Below are positions 9,057 through 19,735 of a DNA stretch of 57,339 nucleotides, one piece after another; the stretch's first letter is position 1; the number at the start of each line of letters is the position of its first letter. Under the pieces are notes generated by a model. The model made no database searches and had not been told where the DNA came from. It worked only from the letters and a program-made list of their open reading frames with translations. A program made the translations under genes and the position numbers. This stretch comes from Syntrophomonas sp. (GTDB lineage Bacteria > Bacillota > Syntrophomonadia > Syntrophomonadales > Syntrophomonadaceae): contig JAENYG010000022.1 in assembly GCA_016841875.1 (NCBI GenBank), forward strand, positions 1 to 57,339. Direction: 5' to 3'.

Positions 9057-9830
9057 TTAATCCCCCTGTTCTCTATTAGACTCACTATCCATAAAATCCA
9101 CTAATTCATGTACCAATATATGTTTCTCTTTATCCATAGTAGCAATATGCCCTGAATTAGGCAAGGTTACCCTTCTGACCCGGCTGTTGAGCAGGTGCCT
9201 TTGTATATATTCAACACTTCCGCTCCTGACTGCCCGATCCTGTAAAGACTGCACCAGCATCGAAGGCAGCCTGAGCTCATCCAGCTCTTTTATAATGGTG
9301 TTCCTGAGTTGGGTAAGGCTGGTGTATGCTTTGACCGGATAACAATTGTAATCAAATCTTCCCTGCTGGGCCAGGTTATACTCTTTGCGAGCTCCCTTGG
9401 TGAAGTATGGCACAACACAATGCATAACTGGAGCTGCTGCCGATAGGATACGGTACTGGGTAAAGACCGGGGCATTGATTGCTACCACCCCCTTTAATCC
9501 CTGCAGGTGAATACCGGCATGCAGGGAGAGCAGTCCTCCCATCGACAGGCCGGCTATAAAAACGTGCCGGTATTGGTTCAGCAGTCTTTCGCCTTCATTC
9601 TGTACCGCTTCATACCAGTCATGCCAGGTAGTAGTATTCAAATCGGCCGGATGGGTGCCATGGCCGGGCAGGAGTATGCCGCTTATCGTACAGCCATTTA
9701 TATCGTGCAGCAGTTTTGCTGTGGGCAAAAGTTCTGACGGTGAAGCAGTAAAACCATGTAGAAAAAGCAGGGCCTTATCGGTTTCCCCTTCCAGATAAAA
9801 TGGATCCGCTTTAGGATTACAATTCTTCAC
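9057..9830 (-). CDS. Alpha/beta-hydrolase carboxylesterase (Est30/YvaK-like)
   Basis: A 257-residue alpha/beta hydrolase. The nucleophile is Ser96 in GLSMGG, the oxyanion-hole segment is LFLHGFTAS, the acid is the Asp in LQDRAV and the base is the His in NSGHIATMD. Length and motif positions match the thermostable Bacillus carboxylesterase Est30, whose gene sits between secG and rnr, as here. It cleaves short to medium acyl esters; the physiological substrate is unknown. The start is GTG at 9830 with AAGGGA upstream. Confidence 0.85.
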   Translation of the reverse strand: MKNCNPKADPFYLEGETDKALLFLHGFTASPSELLPTAKLLHDINGCTISGILLPGHGTHPADLNTTTWHDWYEAVQNEGERLLNQYRHVFIAGLSMGGLLSLHAGIHLQGLKGVVAINAPVFTQYRILSAAAPVMHCVVPYFTKGARKEYNLAQQGRFDYNCYPVKAYTSLTQLRNTIIKELDELRLPSMLVQSLQDRAVRSGSVEYIQRHLLNSRVRRVTLPNSGHIATMDKEKHILVHELVDFMDSESNREQGD

Positions 9831-9882
9831 TATCTAATCCCTTCCTGGCATTTATTCAACTGCAAAAACCCTAAAGATGACT

Positions 9883-10091
9883 TTTTGAATGCATAAATAT
9901 TCAGGAGGCATTGGCGAAGCATGGCAGAAACACCCCGCGAAGACTCATAGCAAATGGGGTTGAGTCCCACGGATGGGACGAGAAGGCAGTTGAACACGGA
10001 TGTGAATCTGCCCGGTACCCCATTTACTTTGAGGCAAGCAGTTGGTGTTTCCCATGCGGAGACTGACGACGGCATATTTTTGCATTCAAAA
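9883..10091. ncRNA. Candidate structured RNA or foldable element, multibranched
   Basis: The gap of about 390 bases between the esterase and hppA holds a nested fold. P1 pairs 9883-9900 with 10074-10091 (17 of 18 bases). P2 pairs GCATGG (9919-9924) with CCATGC (10052-10057) and AAACACC (9928-9934) with GGTGTTT (10044-10050). P3 pairs AAATGGGGT (9952-9960) with ACCCCATTT (10017-10025). Inside P3 are two hairpins: GTCCCA-CGGA-TGGGAC (9964-9979) and GGCAG...CTGCC (9985-10012) with an inner CAC-GGAT-GTG. GACTCA (9942-9947) can instead pair with TGAGTC (9961-9966), an alternative fold. I recognise no riboswitch or known RNA class. It may be a non-coding RNA, an omega-RNA/HEARO-like relic or a folded miniature element. 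Strand is undecided. Confidence 0.5.
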
Positions 10092-10142
10092 TCACGAACA
10101 TTACTTTTGCAGATCAATATTATTATTATTAAAATTATATAC

Positions 10143-10173
10143 AAAAAAGCAGGTAGATTTACTACCTGCTTTT
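10143..10173 (-). terminator. Rho-independent terminator of hppA
   Basis: On the minus strand GCAGGTAG, a five-base loop and CTACCTGC form an 8-bp core (11 bp with flanking A-T pairs) followed by a run of six T. It is 50 bases past the hppA stop. The A-rich other flank means it could also act on the plus strand. Confidence 0.85.
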
Positions 10174-10224
10174 AGATTTTCGGCAAGATGCCGTGTCTAT
10201 GATTAGTTCAGGTATAAATATTTT

Positions 10225-12210
10225 TTACAGCAGTGGAGCGATGAAAACCAATGAGACTATGGCCATAAGTTTAAGCAGAATATTCAGTGAAGGCCCGGCA
10301 GTATCTTTACAGGGATCACCCACCGTATCGCCAACTACTCCTGCTGCATGAGCTTCACTGCCTTTTCCACCGTAATTTCCAGATTCAATATATTTTTTGG
10401 CATTGTCCCAGGCTCCTCCGGCATTGGCCAGCATTATCGCCAGACATACTCCAGAAGCAATGGAACCGGCCAGCATCCCGGCCAGGGCTTCACCTTTCAG
10501 GAACAACCCTACCAGTACCGGTGCTATAATAGCCAACAGGCCTGGCACTACCATCTCCTTAATGGCAGATCTGGTGCTGATGTCTACGCAGCGGGCATAA
10601 TCAGCTTTGGCGGTTCCTTCCATCAGCCCGGTGATTTCCCGGAACTGTCTTCTAACTTCTTCCACCATTTCAGCAGCTGCTCTTCCTACCGCTCCCATGG
10701 TCAGAGCACAGAAGAAGAAGGGCAGCATAGCACCTATCAGAACACCTACCATAACCATGGGGTTCAGCAGGTTAACGGATTCGATTCCGGCTACCTGAGA
10801 AAAAGCGCTCAACAGGGCCAGGGCGGTTAAGGCAGCAGAACCTATGGCAAAGCCTTTACCTATAGCAGCGGTAGTGTTTCCTACCGAGTCCAATCTGTCA
10901 GTGGTTTCCCTTACCTCGTGGGGTAGTTGAGCCATTTCGGCAATACCACCCGCATTATCAGCTATGGGACCATAAGCGTCAACTGCCACCACCATTCCGG
11001 TAGTGGCCAGCATTCCTACAGCTGCCAGGGCGATACCATAAATGCCACCGGTCAGATATGCTATTACAATCGCAGCACAGATAATCAGGACGGGAATAAG
11101 GGTAGAAAACATACCTACTCCCAATCCAGATATGATAACCGTAGCAGGTCCGGTTAGAGCGGATTTAGCTATGCCCTTAACCGGTTTATACTCATCCGAA
11201 GTATAGTATTCGGTGACCAGACCGATGATAGTTCCAGCTGCTAATCCGGCTACCAGGGACCAGAATACTCCGAAGTATGCTTCCGGCAGTAAATACTTGA
11301 CAGCGAAATAAGCCATCACTATTAGAATCGCGGCTGAGCTGAAGGTACCAGCATTTAATGCTTTAAGGGGATTGGTCTTTTCGTCGGTTCTTACAAAAAA
11401 GGTACCAATTATGGAAGCAAATACTCCCCCGGCAGCGATAACTACAGGAAGGAATATTCCTCCTGGACCGTACAAGGCTAAGCCAACTGCACCCAGAGTC
11501 ATAGCGGCGATAATAGATCCAACATATGATTCAAACAGGTCTGCTCCCATTCCGGCCACGTCACCTACATTGTCTCCTACGTTGTCAGCAATGGTAGCCG
11601 GGTTCCTGGGGTCGTCTTCGGGAATCCCTGCTTCCACTTTACCTACCAGGTCGGCTCCAACATCGGCAGCTTTAGTATATATTCCTCCGCCTACGCGGCC
11701 AAACAGGGCTATAGAACTGCCCCCCAGAGCAAAGCCATTAACTATCGATGGTTCTCCAAAAATTATGTACAGTATTCCCAGTCCCAACAGGCCTAATCCG
11801 GAAACTGCCATCCCCATGACTGCCCCGCCGGAAAAAGCTATTCCCAGAGCAGCATTCTGTGAGGTCCGAGCAGCGTTGGCGGTTCTGACATTAGCCTTGG
11901 TAGCTACGCTCATACCAATAAAACCAGCCGTAGCAGAACACACCGCACCTACTAGAAAACAGATGGCTGTCTGCCAGCTGTTGTTGGGCAGGGCTAAACC
12001 GAGTACCAGGAAAATAAAAACCACAAAAGCTGCCAGAGCCGTATATTGTCTTCTTAAAAAGGCCATGGCCCCTTCATGAATATGTCCCGCTATTTCAATC
12101 ATTCTTTCATTGCCAGGGTCTGCTTTGTTTACTCTTCCGGCCAAATAAACCGCAAAAAGAAGAGCAACTGCTCCTGCTGTAGGAGCATAAATCGTCAGGT
12201 TTTCTAACAC
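10225..12210 (-). CDS. hppA: K+-dependent membrane-bound ion-translocating pyrophosphatase
   Basis: A 661-residue integral membrane pyrophosphatase with about 16 helices. The catalytic segments are intact: [11 protein letters not shown] at 183-193 and [19 protein letters not shown] at 209-227. At the motif that separates subfamilies the sequence reads [10 protein letters not shown] (444-453), with Ala448 and Gly451, the signature of K+-dependent enzymes; K+-independent ones have Lys and Thr there. It hydrolyses pyrophosphate and pumps H+ or Na+; which ion cannot be decided. The start is GTG 12210 with GGAGGA nine bases upstream. It follows secG and the glycolytic genes and ends in a clear terminator. 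Confidence 0.95.
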   Translation of the reverse strand: MLENLTIYAPTAGAVALLFAVYLAGRVNKADPGNERMIEIAGHIHEGAMAFLRRQYTALAAFVVFIFLVLGLALPNNSWQTAICFLVGAVCSATAGFIGMSVATKANVRTANAARTSQNAALGIAFSGGAVMGMAVSGLGLLGLGILYIIFGEPSIVNGFALGGSSIALFGRVGGGIYTKAADVGADLVGKVEAGIPEDDPRNPATIADNVGDNVGDVAGMGADLFESYVGSIIAAMTLGAVGLALYGPGGIFLPVVIAAGGVFASIIGTFFVRTDEKTNPLKALNAGTFSSAAILIVMAYFAVKYLLPEAYFGVFWSLVAGLAAGTIIGLVTEYYTSDEYKPVKGIAKSALTGPATVIISGLGVGMFSTLIPVLIICAAIVIAYLTGGIYGIALAAVGMLATTGMVVAVDAYGPIADNAGGIAEMAQLPHEVRETTDRLDSVGNTTAAIGKGFAIGSAALTALALLSAFSQVAGIESVNLLNPMVMVGVLIGAMLPFFFCALTMGAVGRAAAEMVEEVRRQFREITGLMEGTAKADYARCVDISTRSAIKEMVVPGLLAIIAPVLVGLFLKGEALAGMLAGSIASGVCLAIMLANAGGAWDNAKKYIESGNYGGKGSEAHAAGVVGDTVGDPCKDTAGPSLNILLKLMAIVSLVFIAPLL

Positions 12211-12273
12211 GATAACAAATCCTCCTTATTAAATAACGAAGTGAAATCAAGGTAGCATTGCTGCAACTTTAAT

Positions 12274-12501
12274 TTATAGTATAGCAATTACCAGGGTTAA
12301 GGTCATAAATACCGCAACCAGCCAGGCTGTGACCTTAGCCAATAATTCGTCCAGCCCCTTCTTTTTTCCACCAAACAGGGCTTCACTTCCACCTGCGATG
12401 CTACCTGATAAACCAGCACTTTTACCTGATTGAAGCAGTATTGTTGCAATCAACCCGAGTCCAATCAGAACCTGAACAACCAGAGCAATAGTTCTTAGCA
12501 T
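12274..12501 (-). CDS. secG: SecG, protein-export membrane subunit
   Basis: A 75-residue protein with two membrane helices (about 3-23 and 53-73) joined by the glycine-serine-rich loop typical of SecG (LLQSGKSAGLSGSIAGGSEALFG). It is the small subunit of the SecYEG translocon. It lies 88 bases below enolase, the same neighbour order as in many Firmicutes, and may be transcribed both with eno and from its own signals. Confidence 0.93.
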   Translation of the reverse strand: MLRTIALVVQVLIGLGLIATILLQSGKSAGLSGSIAGGSEALFGGKKKGLDELLAKVTAWLVAVFMTLTLVIAIL

Positions 12502-12556
12502 GATTTCACCTCCGTTTCAAGCAATAGGTCATAATAGCCAAAATATATTTTAACAT

Positions 12557-12578
12557 AAAAATATTGTCTTTAACAATA
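12557..12578 (-). terminator. Weak terminator-like hairpin between eno and secG
   Basis: On the minus strand TATTGT, a five-base loop and ACAATA form an AT-rich 6-bp stem followed by five T. It lies just after the enolase stop. The weak stem suggests partial attenuation rather than a full stop. Confidence 0.4.
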
Positions 12579-12589
12579 CACTGATTTAT

Positions 12590-13915
<1,326 letters not shown>

Positions 13916-13936
13916 TCAACATTTCCGGTGTTTTGA

Positions 13937-15481
13937 TTATCCACTTTCGATAAGGGTGGTACCCGTCATTTCCGGAGGTATTTCAATTCCTAGCAACCCC
14001 AGGATAGTCGGTGCAATATCCTGCAGAGACCCTCCTGACCTTAATCTGGCCTCCCGGTGTTGATCAGATATCAGTATGAAAGGAACCAGATTGGTGGTAT
14101 GAGCGGTTATGCATCCACCGGTAAGCGGACAGATCATCTCTTCACAGTTGCCGTGGTCGGCAGTTATAAGTACTATGCCCTCTTTTCGCAGGACACACTC
14201 GACTACCTGCAAAAGACATCTATCTACAGTCTGGACGGCTTTTACAGCTGCGGCCAGATTGCCGGTGTGGCCTATCATATCCGGGTTGGCATAATTCAAA
14301 ATGATAACATCGTAATAGTCCCGGTCCAGTTCTTTAATAACCCGTTCGGTCACTTCTGCAGCACTCATCTCGGGCTGTAAATCATATGTTTCCACCGGTG
14401 GGGATGGAATCAGTATTCTGTCTTCACCAGGATTGGCCTGCTCAATTCCGCCATTAAAAAAGAAGGTGACATGAGCATATTTTTCGGTCTCAGCGATCCG
14501 CAGCTGTTTCTTATCTTGCTGAGAAAGCCATTCACCCAGGGTATTATCCAGACTTTGAGGGGTAAATGCTACCGGTGTGATGAGTTTAATATCATACTGG
14601 GTCATACAGACATAATGGGTTGCTGGCCATTTAATCCGATCAAAATCCCTAAAATCCATATCCACCAGGGCATGACTTATTTCCCGCGCCCGATCGGCTC
14701 GAAAGTTGAAAAAGATAATACTATCTCCATCTTCAATAGTTCCCAGCGGAAATCCCTCTTCATCGATTATTACTAATGGTTCTATAAATTCGTCGGTGAC
14801 ATCAGACTGGTAACTCTTTTCGATGGCTGTCAGCGGATCCAGGATTAGCTGACCTTGGCCCAGAACCATAGCCTCATAGGCCTTTTTCACCCGGTTCCAG
14901 CGCTTGTCCCGATCCATGGCATAAAATCGGCCCATTATGGTAGCAATCTTACCGGTTCCTGATTCCTGCATTTTTTCCTGCAGCCTGCGAACATATTTGA
15001 TTCCACTGTGAGGTTCGGTATCTCGCCCATCTAAAAAAGCATGGACCAATACTTTTTGTATATCCTGACGCTGGCAAAAATCCAGGAGCGCATAAATGTG
15101 GTCCATATGACTGTGTACTCCTCCATCTGACACTAGCCCCATTAAATGCAAAGCCCCGCCATTATTCCTGGTTTGCTCGGCTGCTGCTAAAAATGCTTCA
15201 TTATCGAAAAAAGAGCCGTCTTCAATAGCGTTGTTAATGCGAGTTATTTCCTGGTACACAATTCGCCCGGCACCTATATTCAGGTGCCCGACTTCGGAGT
15301 TGCCCATCTGTCCCCAGGGCAGACCTACATATTTACCAGAACTATTTAACCGGGTATCTGGATATTCTTGTTTTAATCTATAAAAATTTTTGGGGTTAGC
15401 CAGGGTTATAGCATTGCCAGGACATGCTTCCCCTTCACCCCAGCCATCCAGGATCATTAATACCAGAGGTTTTTTATCCAT
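13937..15481 (-). CDS. gpmI: 2,3-bisphosphoglycerate-independent phosphoglycerate mutase
   Basis: A 514-residue alkaline-phosphatase-superfamily mutase that interconverts 3- and 2-phosphoglycerate using two metal ions. The N-terminal MILDGWGEGE carries the first metal Asp, the phospho-accepting Ser lies in QMGNSEVGHLNIGAGR near residue 62, and TADHGNCEEM near the C-terminus holds further ligands. ATG 15481 overlaps the tpiA stop (shared ATGGATAA), which suggests translational coupling; a TTG two codons upstream is an alternative start. Confidence 0.96.
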   Translation of the reverse strand: MDKKPLVLMILDGWGEGEACPGNAITLANPKNFYRLKQEYPDTRLNSSGKYVGLPWGQMGNSEVGHLNIGAGRIVYQEITRINNAIEDGSFFDNEAFLAAAEQTRNNGGALHLMGLVSDGGVHSHMDHIYALLDFCQRQDIQKVLVHAFLDGRDTEPHSGIKYVRRLQEKMQESGTGKIATIMGRFYAMDRDKRWNRVKKAYEAMVLGQGQLILDPLTAIEKSYQSDVTDEFIEPLVIIDEEGFPLGTIEDGDSIIFFNFRADRAREISHALVDMDFRDFDRIKWPATHYVCMTQYDIKLITPVAFTPQSLDNTLGEWLSQQDKKQLRIAETEKYAHVTFFFNGGIEQANPGEDRILIPSPPVETYDLQPEMSAAEVTERVIKELDRDYYDVIILNYANPDMIGHTGNLAAAVKAVQTVDRCLLQVVECVLRKEGIVLITADHGNCEEMICPLTGGCITAHTTNLVPFILISDQHREARLRSGGSLQDIAPTILGLLGIEIPPEMTGTTLIESG

Positions 15482-16235
15482 TTCCAACCAACCTTACTAT
15501 ATTAGCCAAAGATACTGGATTTAGACTCGCTCCACCTATCAGTGCCCCATCTATATCTTCCTGCTGCATAAACTCTTCTATATTCTCTTCTTTAACACTT
15601 CCGCCATATAAAACCTTTACTGCCTGAGCTGCCCCTGGCCCATACTTCTGCCCTAATCGCTGGCGAATAAAGCGGCTCATCTGCTGTGCGTCCTGTCCGC
15701 TGGCATTCATCCCGGTACCAATAGCCCAGATCGGCTCATAGGCTATAACCAGCTTTTCTCCCTCTTCCAGGGATAAGCCATAGAGGGCCTGGTCCAACTG
15801 CTGGCTTACTACCTTTTCGGCCTGCTGTGCTTTTCTTTCCTCCAACGTTTCTCCAATACACAGAATTGGAATCATTCCCGCCGTGCTGGCAGTGATCAAC
15901 TTTTTGTTAACGTTAAGGTCGGTCTCGCCCATAACCTGCCTTCTTTCCGAATGTCCGATTATTACATATCTGCATCCGGCATCAATAAGCATGGCAGCTG
16001 ATATTTCTCCGGTATATGCGCCATTTTTTTCCCAGAAGACGTCCTGAGCACCCAGGTGAACCTGGGAATCTGCCAGCAGTTCATAAAGCGGATGCAATAC
16101 CGTAAACGGGGGACATATGAGTATTTCAGCCCCGGTGATCTCTTCAATCAGGGGTAATAGTTCCATGACAAAGGACTTGGCTGCACCGATTTCCTTGTTC
16201 ATTTTCCAATTGCCTGCAATCAACGGTATCCTCAT
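15474..16235 (-). CDS. tpiA: Triosephosphate isomerase
   Basis: A 253-residue TIM barrel. The catalytic Lys is in AGNWKMN near residue 12, the catalytic His in IIGHSERR near residue 97, the catalytic Glu in AYEPIWAIGTG, and the phosphate-binding loops in YGGSVKEEN and ALIGGASL. It interconverts dihydroxyacetone phosphate and glyceraldehyde 3-phosphate. Its 3' end overlaps gpmI by eight bases. Confidence 0.97.
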   Translation of the reverse strand: MRIPLIAGNWKMNKEIGAAKSFVMELLPLIEEITGAEILICPPFTVLHPLYELLADSQVHLGAQDVFWEKNGAYTGEISAAMLIDAGCRYVIIGHSERRQVMGETDLNVNKKLITASTAGMIPILCIGETLEERKAQQAEKVVSQQLDQALYGLSLEEGEKLVIAYEPIWAIGTGMNASGQDAQQMSRFIRQRLGQKYGPGAAQAVKVLYGGSVKEENIEEFMQQEDIDGALIGGASLNPVSLANIVRLVGNG

Positions 16236-16264
16236 CCAACCACCCCTTTAAACCTTACAATAAT

Positions 16265-17440
16265 CTAATGTTCACAAACTGCTACCCCGGGTAATTCTAT
16301 TCCCTCCAGGAATTCCAGGGTTGCTCCACCTCCAGTAGAAATATGAGTTATACCCGCTTCTAAACCCAGATCATGAACTATGACACTGGTATCGCCTCCA
16401 CCTATGACCGTAGTGGCAGGTGAATCGGCCAGGGCTTGAGTAATTGCTCGGGTTCCATTGGCAAATTGTTCATACTCAAATACTCCCAGTGGACCATTCC
16501 AAACTACCGTTTGCGCATCTTTAACAAGATTTTTAAAGAGCTCCACTGTTTTGGGCCCAATATCCAGTATCATCTTCCCAGCCTTAACCTGATCCACATC
16601 GACTATCTCTGCGGCAGCATCTGCAGATATTTCATCCGCTACTACCACATCCTGGGGAAGCACCAGACGCACGTTTTTGCTTTGCGCTGCATTCATTAAG
16701 CTCCTGGCTTCCTCCAGCAAACCATCTTCACAGATCGATTTGCCGATATTCTTACCCTGGGCCTTTAAAAATGTATTAGCCATACCGCCGCCAATCAAAA
16801 TAGTGTCCATTTTATCCAGCAGGTTATGAATCAGCCCTAATTTATCAGCAACTTTAGCTCCACCTAGAATAGCCATCCTGGGTTTCTCGCCATCCTCCAG
16901 TACTTTTCTTAACATGGCCACTTCGTTTTCCATGAGAAAACCTGCATAAGCCGGCAGATAATCAGCAATGCCAGTAGTTGAAGAATGGGCGCGATGGGCG
17001 GTACCAAAGGCATCATTTATGAAAATTTCCCCCAGGGAGGCCAGCTGCCTGGAAAATTCGGGGTCGTTTTTTTCCTCCCCTTCATAATATCTTACGTTTT
17101 GCAGCAGCAGCACTTGGCCATCCTGCATCTTCTGTACCGCTCTTTGAACTTCTTCCCCTATACAGTCATCTACCATGGTGACGGGCATATTTAACAGGGA
17201 TGCCAGGTGAGATGCTATTTTATCAAGACTATACTTGCCATTTTTCTTCCCCTGGGGTCGGCCCAGATGACTCATTAAAATCAGTCGGCCACCTTGCTGT
17301 AAAACATATTGGATAGTAGGTAAGGCAGCTGTAATTTTGGCATCATCGAGAATGTTGTTTTCTTTATCAGTTGGTACATTGAAATCTACTCGCATTAAAA
17401 CTCGTTTACCTTTAATCTCCAGGTTGCGCAAATTTCTCAC
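16265..17440 (-). CDS. pgk: Phosphoglycerate kinase
   Basis: A 391-residue two-domain kinase. The N-terminal basic substrate site includes MRVDFNVP and LMSHLGRPQGKKNGKYSL, and the nucleotide-binding C-domain has AILGGAKVADKLGLIHNLLDK and VIGGGDTSVIV ending in STGGGATLEFLEG. It makes ATP from 1,3-bisphosphoglycerate. The start is GTG 17440, seven bases below GGAGGT. It lies between gap and tpiA in the glycolytic operon. Confidence 0.97.
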   Translation of the reverse strand: MRNLRNLEIKGKRVLMRVDFNVPTDKENNILDDAKITAALPTIQYVLQQGGRLILMSHLGRPQGKKNGKYSLDKIASHLASLLNMPVTMVDDCIGEEVQRAVQKMQDGQVLLLQNVRYYEGEEKNDPEFSRQLASLGEIFINDAFGTAHRAHSSTTGIADYLPAYAGFLMENEVAMLRKVLEDGEKPRMAILGGAKVADKLGLIHNLLDKMDTILIGGGMANTFLKAQGKNIGKSICEDGLLEEARSLMNAAQSKNVRLVLPQDVVVADEISADAAAEIVDVDQVKAGKMILDIGPKTVELFKNLVKDAQTVVWNGPLGVFEYEQFANGTRAITQALADSPATTVIGGGDTSVIVHDLGLEAGITHISTGGGATLEFLEGIELPGVAVCEH

Positions 17441-17467
17441 TACTTACACCTCCGTAAATAATCAATC

Positions 17468-18469
17468 TCATTTAAGCCCGCCTATATATGAGACTGCATC
17501 GACAACTCTCATAGAGTAACCCCATTCATTATCATACCAGGCGATAACCTTGGCCATATTATCCCCCATAGTCATAGTTAAAAGTCCATCTACTACTGAT
17601 GAATTACTTTCCCCTCGGTAGTCACTGGACACCAGTTCTTCTTCGGTATATCGTAAAATCCCCTTTAACTCATTCTGACTAGCCTGTTGGAAGGCATTAT
17701 TGATATCATCAACTGTGGCTGATTTTTCTAGTTCAACGGTTAAGTCTACCAGCGAAACCGTGGGAGTTGGAACTCTAATTGCCATTCCATCTAATTTCCC
17801 CTCCAGCTCTGGTATTACCAGCCCCAATGCACTGGCAGCACCAGTAGTGGTCGGCACGATCGATAGTCCCGCTGCACGGGCCCTGCGCAGATCATCATGG
17901 GCCAGATCCAAAATACGCTGATCGTTTGTATAAGAATGAACCGTAGTCATCATACCCCTCTTGATTCCGAATTTGTCCATTAACACTTTAGCCACCGGAG
18001 CCAGGCAGTTAGTAGTACATGAGGCATTGGAAATTATCTGATATTCCGGCCGACACTGCTGGTGATTCACACCCATGACCATGGTAAAATCCACTTTCTT
18101 GCCCGGAGCCGTTATCAAGACCTTTTCTGCGCCAGCCTGTAAATGCTTGGAGGCTTTGTCCTTACTCCGAAAAGCACCGGTACCTTCAATAACTATCTGC
18201 ACCCCCAGCTCTTTCCAGGGCAGCTTTTCCGGATCCTTCTCGGATAAATATTTAATATTTTTCCCACTTATAATTAGACCATCATCCTGTACTTTGACAT
18301 CTCCCTGATATTCTCCATGGATAGAATCATATTTAAAAAGATGTGCTGACGTTTTTGCATCACCCAGATCGTTAATAGCCACGATGTCCAGATCATCTCT
18401 GTCCATTGCGATTCTGCCAACCAGCCGTCCAATACGTCCAAACCCATTTATAGCTGCTTTTATCGCCAT
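17468..18469 (-). CDS. gap: Glyceraldehyde-3-phosphate dehydrogenase (NAD type)
   Basis: A 333-residue GAPDH. The N-terminal NGFGRIGR binds NAD, with an acidic residue at the end of the second strand (AINDLGD), favouring NAD over NADP. The catalytic Cys151 sits in SNASCTTNCLAP. ATG 18469 is chosen over GTG 18478 and ATG 18472 because the AAAGGG ribosome site would overlap the former and lie three bases from the latter, and because the family begins MAIK. It follows cggR closely. Confidence 0.96.
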   Translation of the reverse strand: MAIKAAINGFGRIGRLVGRIAMDRDDLDIVAINDLGDAKTSAHLFKYDSIHGEYQGDVKVQDDGLIISGKNIKYLSEKDPEKLPWKELGVQIVIEGTGAFRSKDKASKHLQAGAEKVLITAPGKKVDFTMVMGVNHQQCRPEYQIISNASCTTNCLAPVAKVLMDKFGIKRGMMTTVHSYTNDQRILDLAHDDLRRARAAGLSIVPTTTGAASALGLVIPELEGKLDGMAIRVPTPTVSLVDLTVELEKSATVDDINNAFQQASQNELKGILRYTEEELVSSDYRGESNSSVVDGLLTMTMGDNMAKVIAWYDNEWGYSMRVVDAVSYIGGLK

Positions 18470-18483
18470 CATGATCACCCTTT

Positions 18484-19509
18484 CTAATGAATTAATTTAA
18501 TGATTTCTCTGGAAGCTCCCTCATCTGTTATCAGAACATCAAGCCTTCCATGACCCAAAACTGCTTTAATAGCCTCAGCCTTAGTTTTACCTCCCGCCAC
18601 AGCAACTACCGTCTCAATATTACTCAAGTCACTCATTTCCAAACCTATACCAGGAACTTCATATACTATATTGCCCTTTTCATCAAAATAATATCTAAAG
18701 GCTTCAGCAACAGCATGTTTTTCCTGCAGCATCGATATTATAGGGGGAGAAAGTCCTCTCCTTAATGCCATTTCCATAGCTGGTCCAATACCGTGCATCA
18801 GTATATCACTGGATTTGATGAGTTTCAGCAGCTCTTTTATATGAATATCTTCTTTTAAAATCTGGGCCGTATTTTCCTCTATATTATCAGGGATGTGCAG
18901 CAGTCTATACTGGGCACCCATGGAATCTGCAATATTAGCAGCTATGGTTCCTGCCTGCTGTTTCAGTCCTTCACCCAATCCTCCCCGGGCTGGCACAACC
19001 AGAACATCATCCATTTTGATGCTGCCGTTCATTGCAGCTGCCATCTCTGCCAAGGTAGTGCCGCCGGTTACCGCCAGCACACTGCCTGGTTTCAATACTT
19101 TTCTTAAATAACCTGCCGCAGCCCTGCCCAGATCTTTTTTACTCAAATAGTCTTCACTGGAATCTCCAGGCACAATAATCACATCTCTGATATTAAATTT
19201 TTGTTTAATCTTCTCTGCTAGCGGTTGGATACTTAATAAGGAGGGGATAAGTTCACTTATATCCCGGAGCATTTCTTTACCAGATATGCTGATGTGTATG
19301 CCTGCAGAAGTAGATTTTACTGCACCCCGGGCTTTTAAATGTTCAATTTCATTTCGGATAGTTCTTTCTGAATAATCCAGTTCTTTACATAACTGCCGTC
19401 TTCCTATAGGTTCATGATAATAAATATGTCTTAAAACCCGATATCTGGTTTCAATAATATCCACAGCCTCAGGAGCAAACCTCTCCATAACAAGAAGTAT
19501 TTTATCCAT
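18484..19509 (-). CDS. cggR: CggR, central glycolytic genes regulator (SorC/DeoR family)
   Basis: A 341-residue repressor with an N-terminal helix-turn-helix (GRRQLCKELDYSERTIRNEIEHLK, about 37-60) and a sugar-phosphate-binding domain with the VTGGTTLAEMAAAM loop and VLVVPARGGLGEG. In Bacillus CggR represses its own operon and is relieved by fructose 1,6-bisphosphate. Gene order cggR-gap-pgk-tpi-gpmI-eno matches that model, and an operator-like site lies upstream (19545-19580). GAGG precedes ATG 19509. Confidence 0.93.
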   Translation of the reverse strand: MDKILLVMERFAPEAVDIIETRYRVLRHIYYHEPIGRRQLCKELDYSERTIRNEIEHLKARGAVKSTSAGIHISISGKEMLRDISELIPSLLSIQPLAEKIKQKFNIRDVIIVPGDSSEDYLSKKDLGRAAAGYLRKVLKPGSVLAVTGGTTLAEMAAAMNGSIKMDDVLVVPARGGLGEGLKQQAGTIAANIADSMGAQYRLLHIPDNIEENTAQILKEDIHIKELLKLIKSSDILMHGIGPAMEMALRRGLSPPIISMLQEKHAVAEAFRYYFDEKGNIVYEVPGIGLEMSDLSNIETVVAVAGGKTKAEAIKAVLGHGRLDVLITDEGASREIIKLIH

Positions 19510-19544
19510 TTCTCAACCTCGTTCTCGTTATATATTGTCGTTTG

Positions 19545-19580
19545 CGGGACAAGATATTATCCCAGGGGCGATTTCGTCCC
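19545..19580 (-). promoter_or_regulatory. CggR operator-like site
   Basis: The region just upstream of cggR carries, read on the minus strand, two GGGAY half-sites spaced about 18 bases apart. The second reads GGGATAATATCTTGTCCC, similar in form to the Bacillus operator CGGGAC-N6-TGTC pair. The site lies 36-71 bases before the cggR start, in the position expected for autorepression. A possible -10 TATAAT (minus strand, 19628-19623) lies further upstream without a convincing -35. Confidence 0.6.
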
Positions 19581-19735
19581 ACTCTGGATAAAAAACACCT
19601 ATAAATTCTTTGTTTTGACTATATTATATCACATAGCTAACTTAATGATGTATTCAATCGCCATATAAAATAGTCTGCCAGATATCACTGCTCGGGAGAT
19701 CATTTATCTCATATGCTGCTTTCCAGTCATACTAT

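Noticed and set aside
9883-10091. Cobalamin or other known riboswitch
   Set aside because: No B12 box or other conserved riboswitch core on either strand, and neither neighbouring gene is a typical target.
9830-10144. Open frames of 104 (minus) and 73 (plus) residues across the hppA-esterase gap
   Set aside because: Both overlap the stem-rich element, have no ribosome site at a good distance and no protein-like composition; the nested pairing explains the sequence better.
11372-12079. 235-residue plus-strand frame within hppA
   Set aside because: It is the antisense of a well-conserved membrane pyrophosphatase and has Pro/Thr-rich composition typical of shadow frames.
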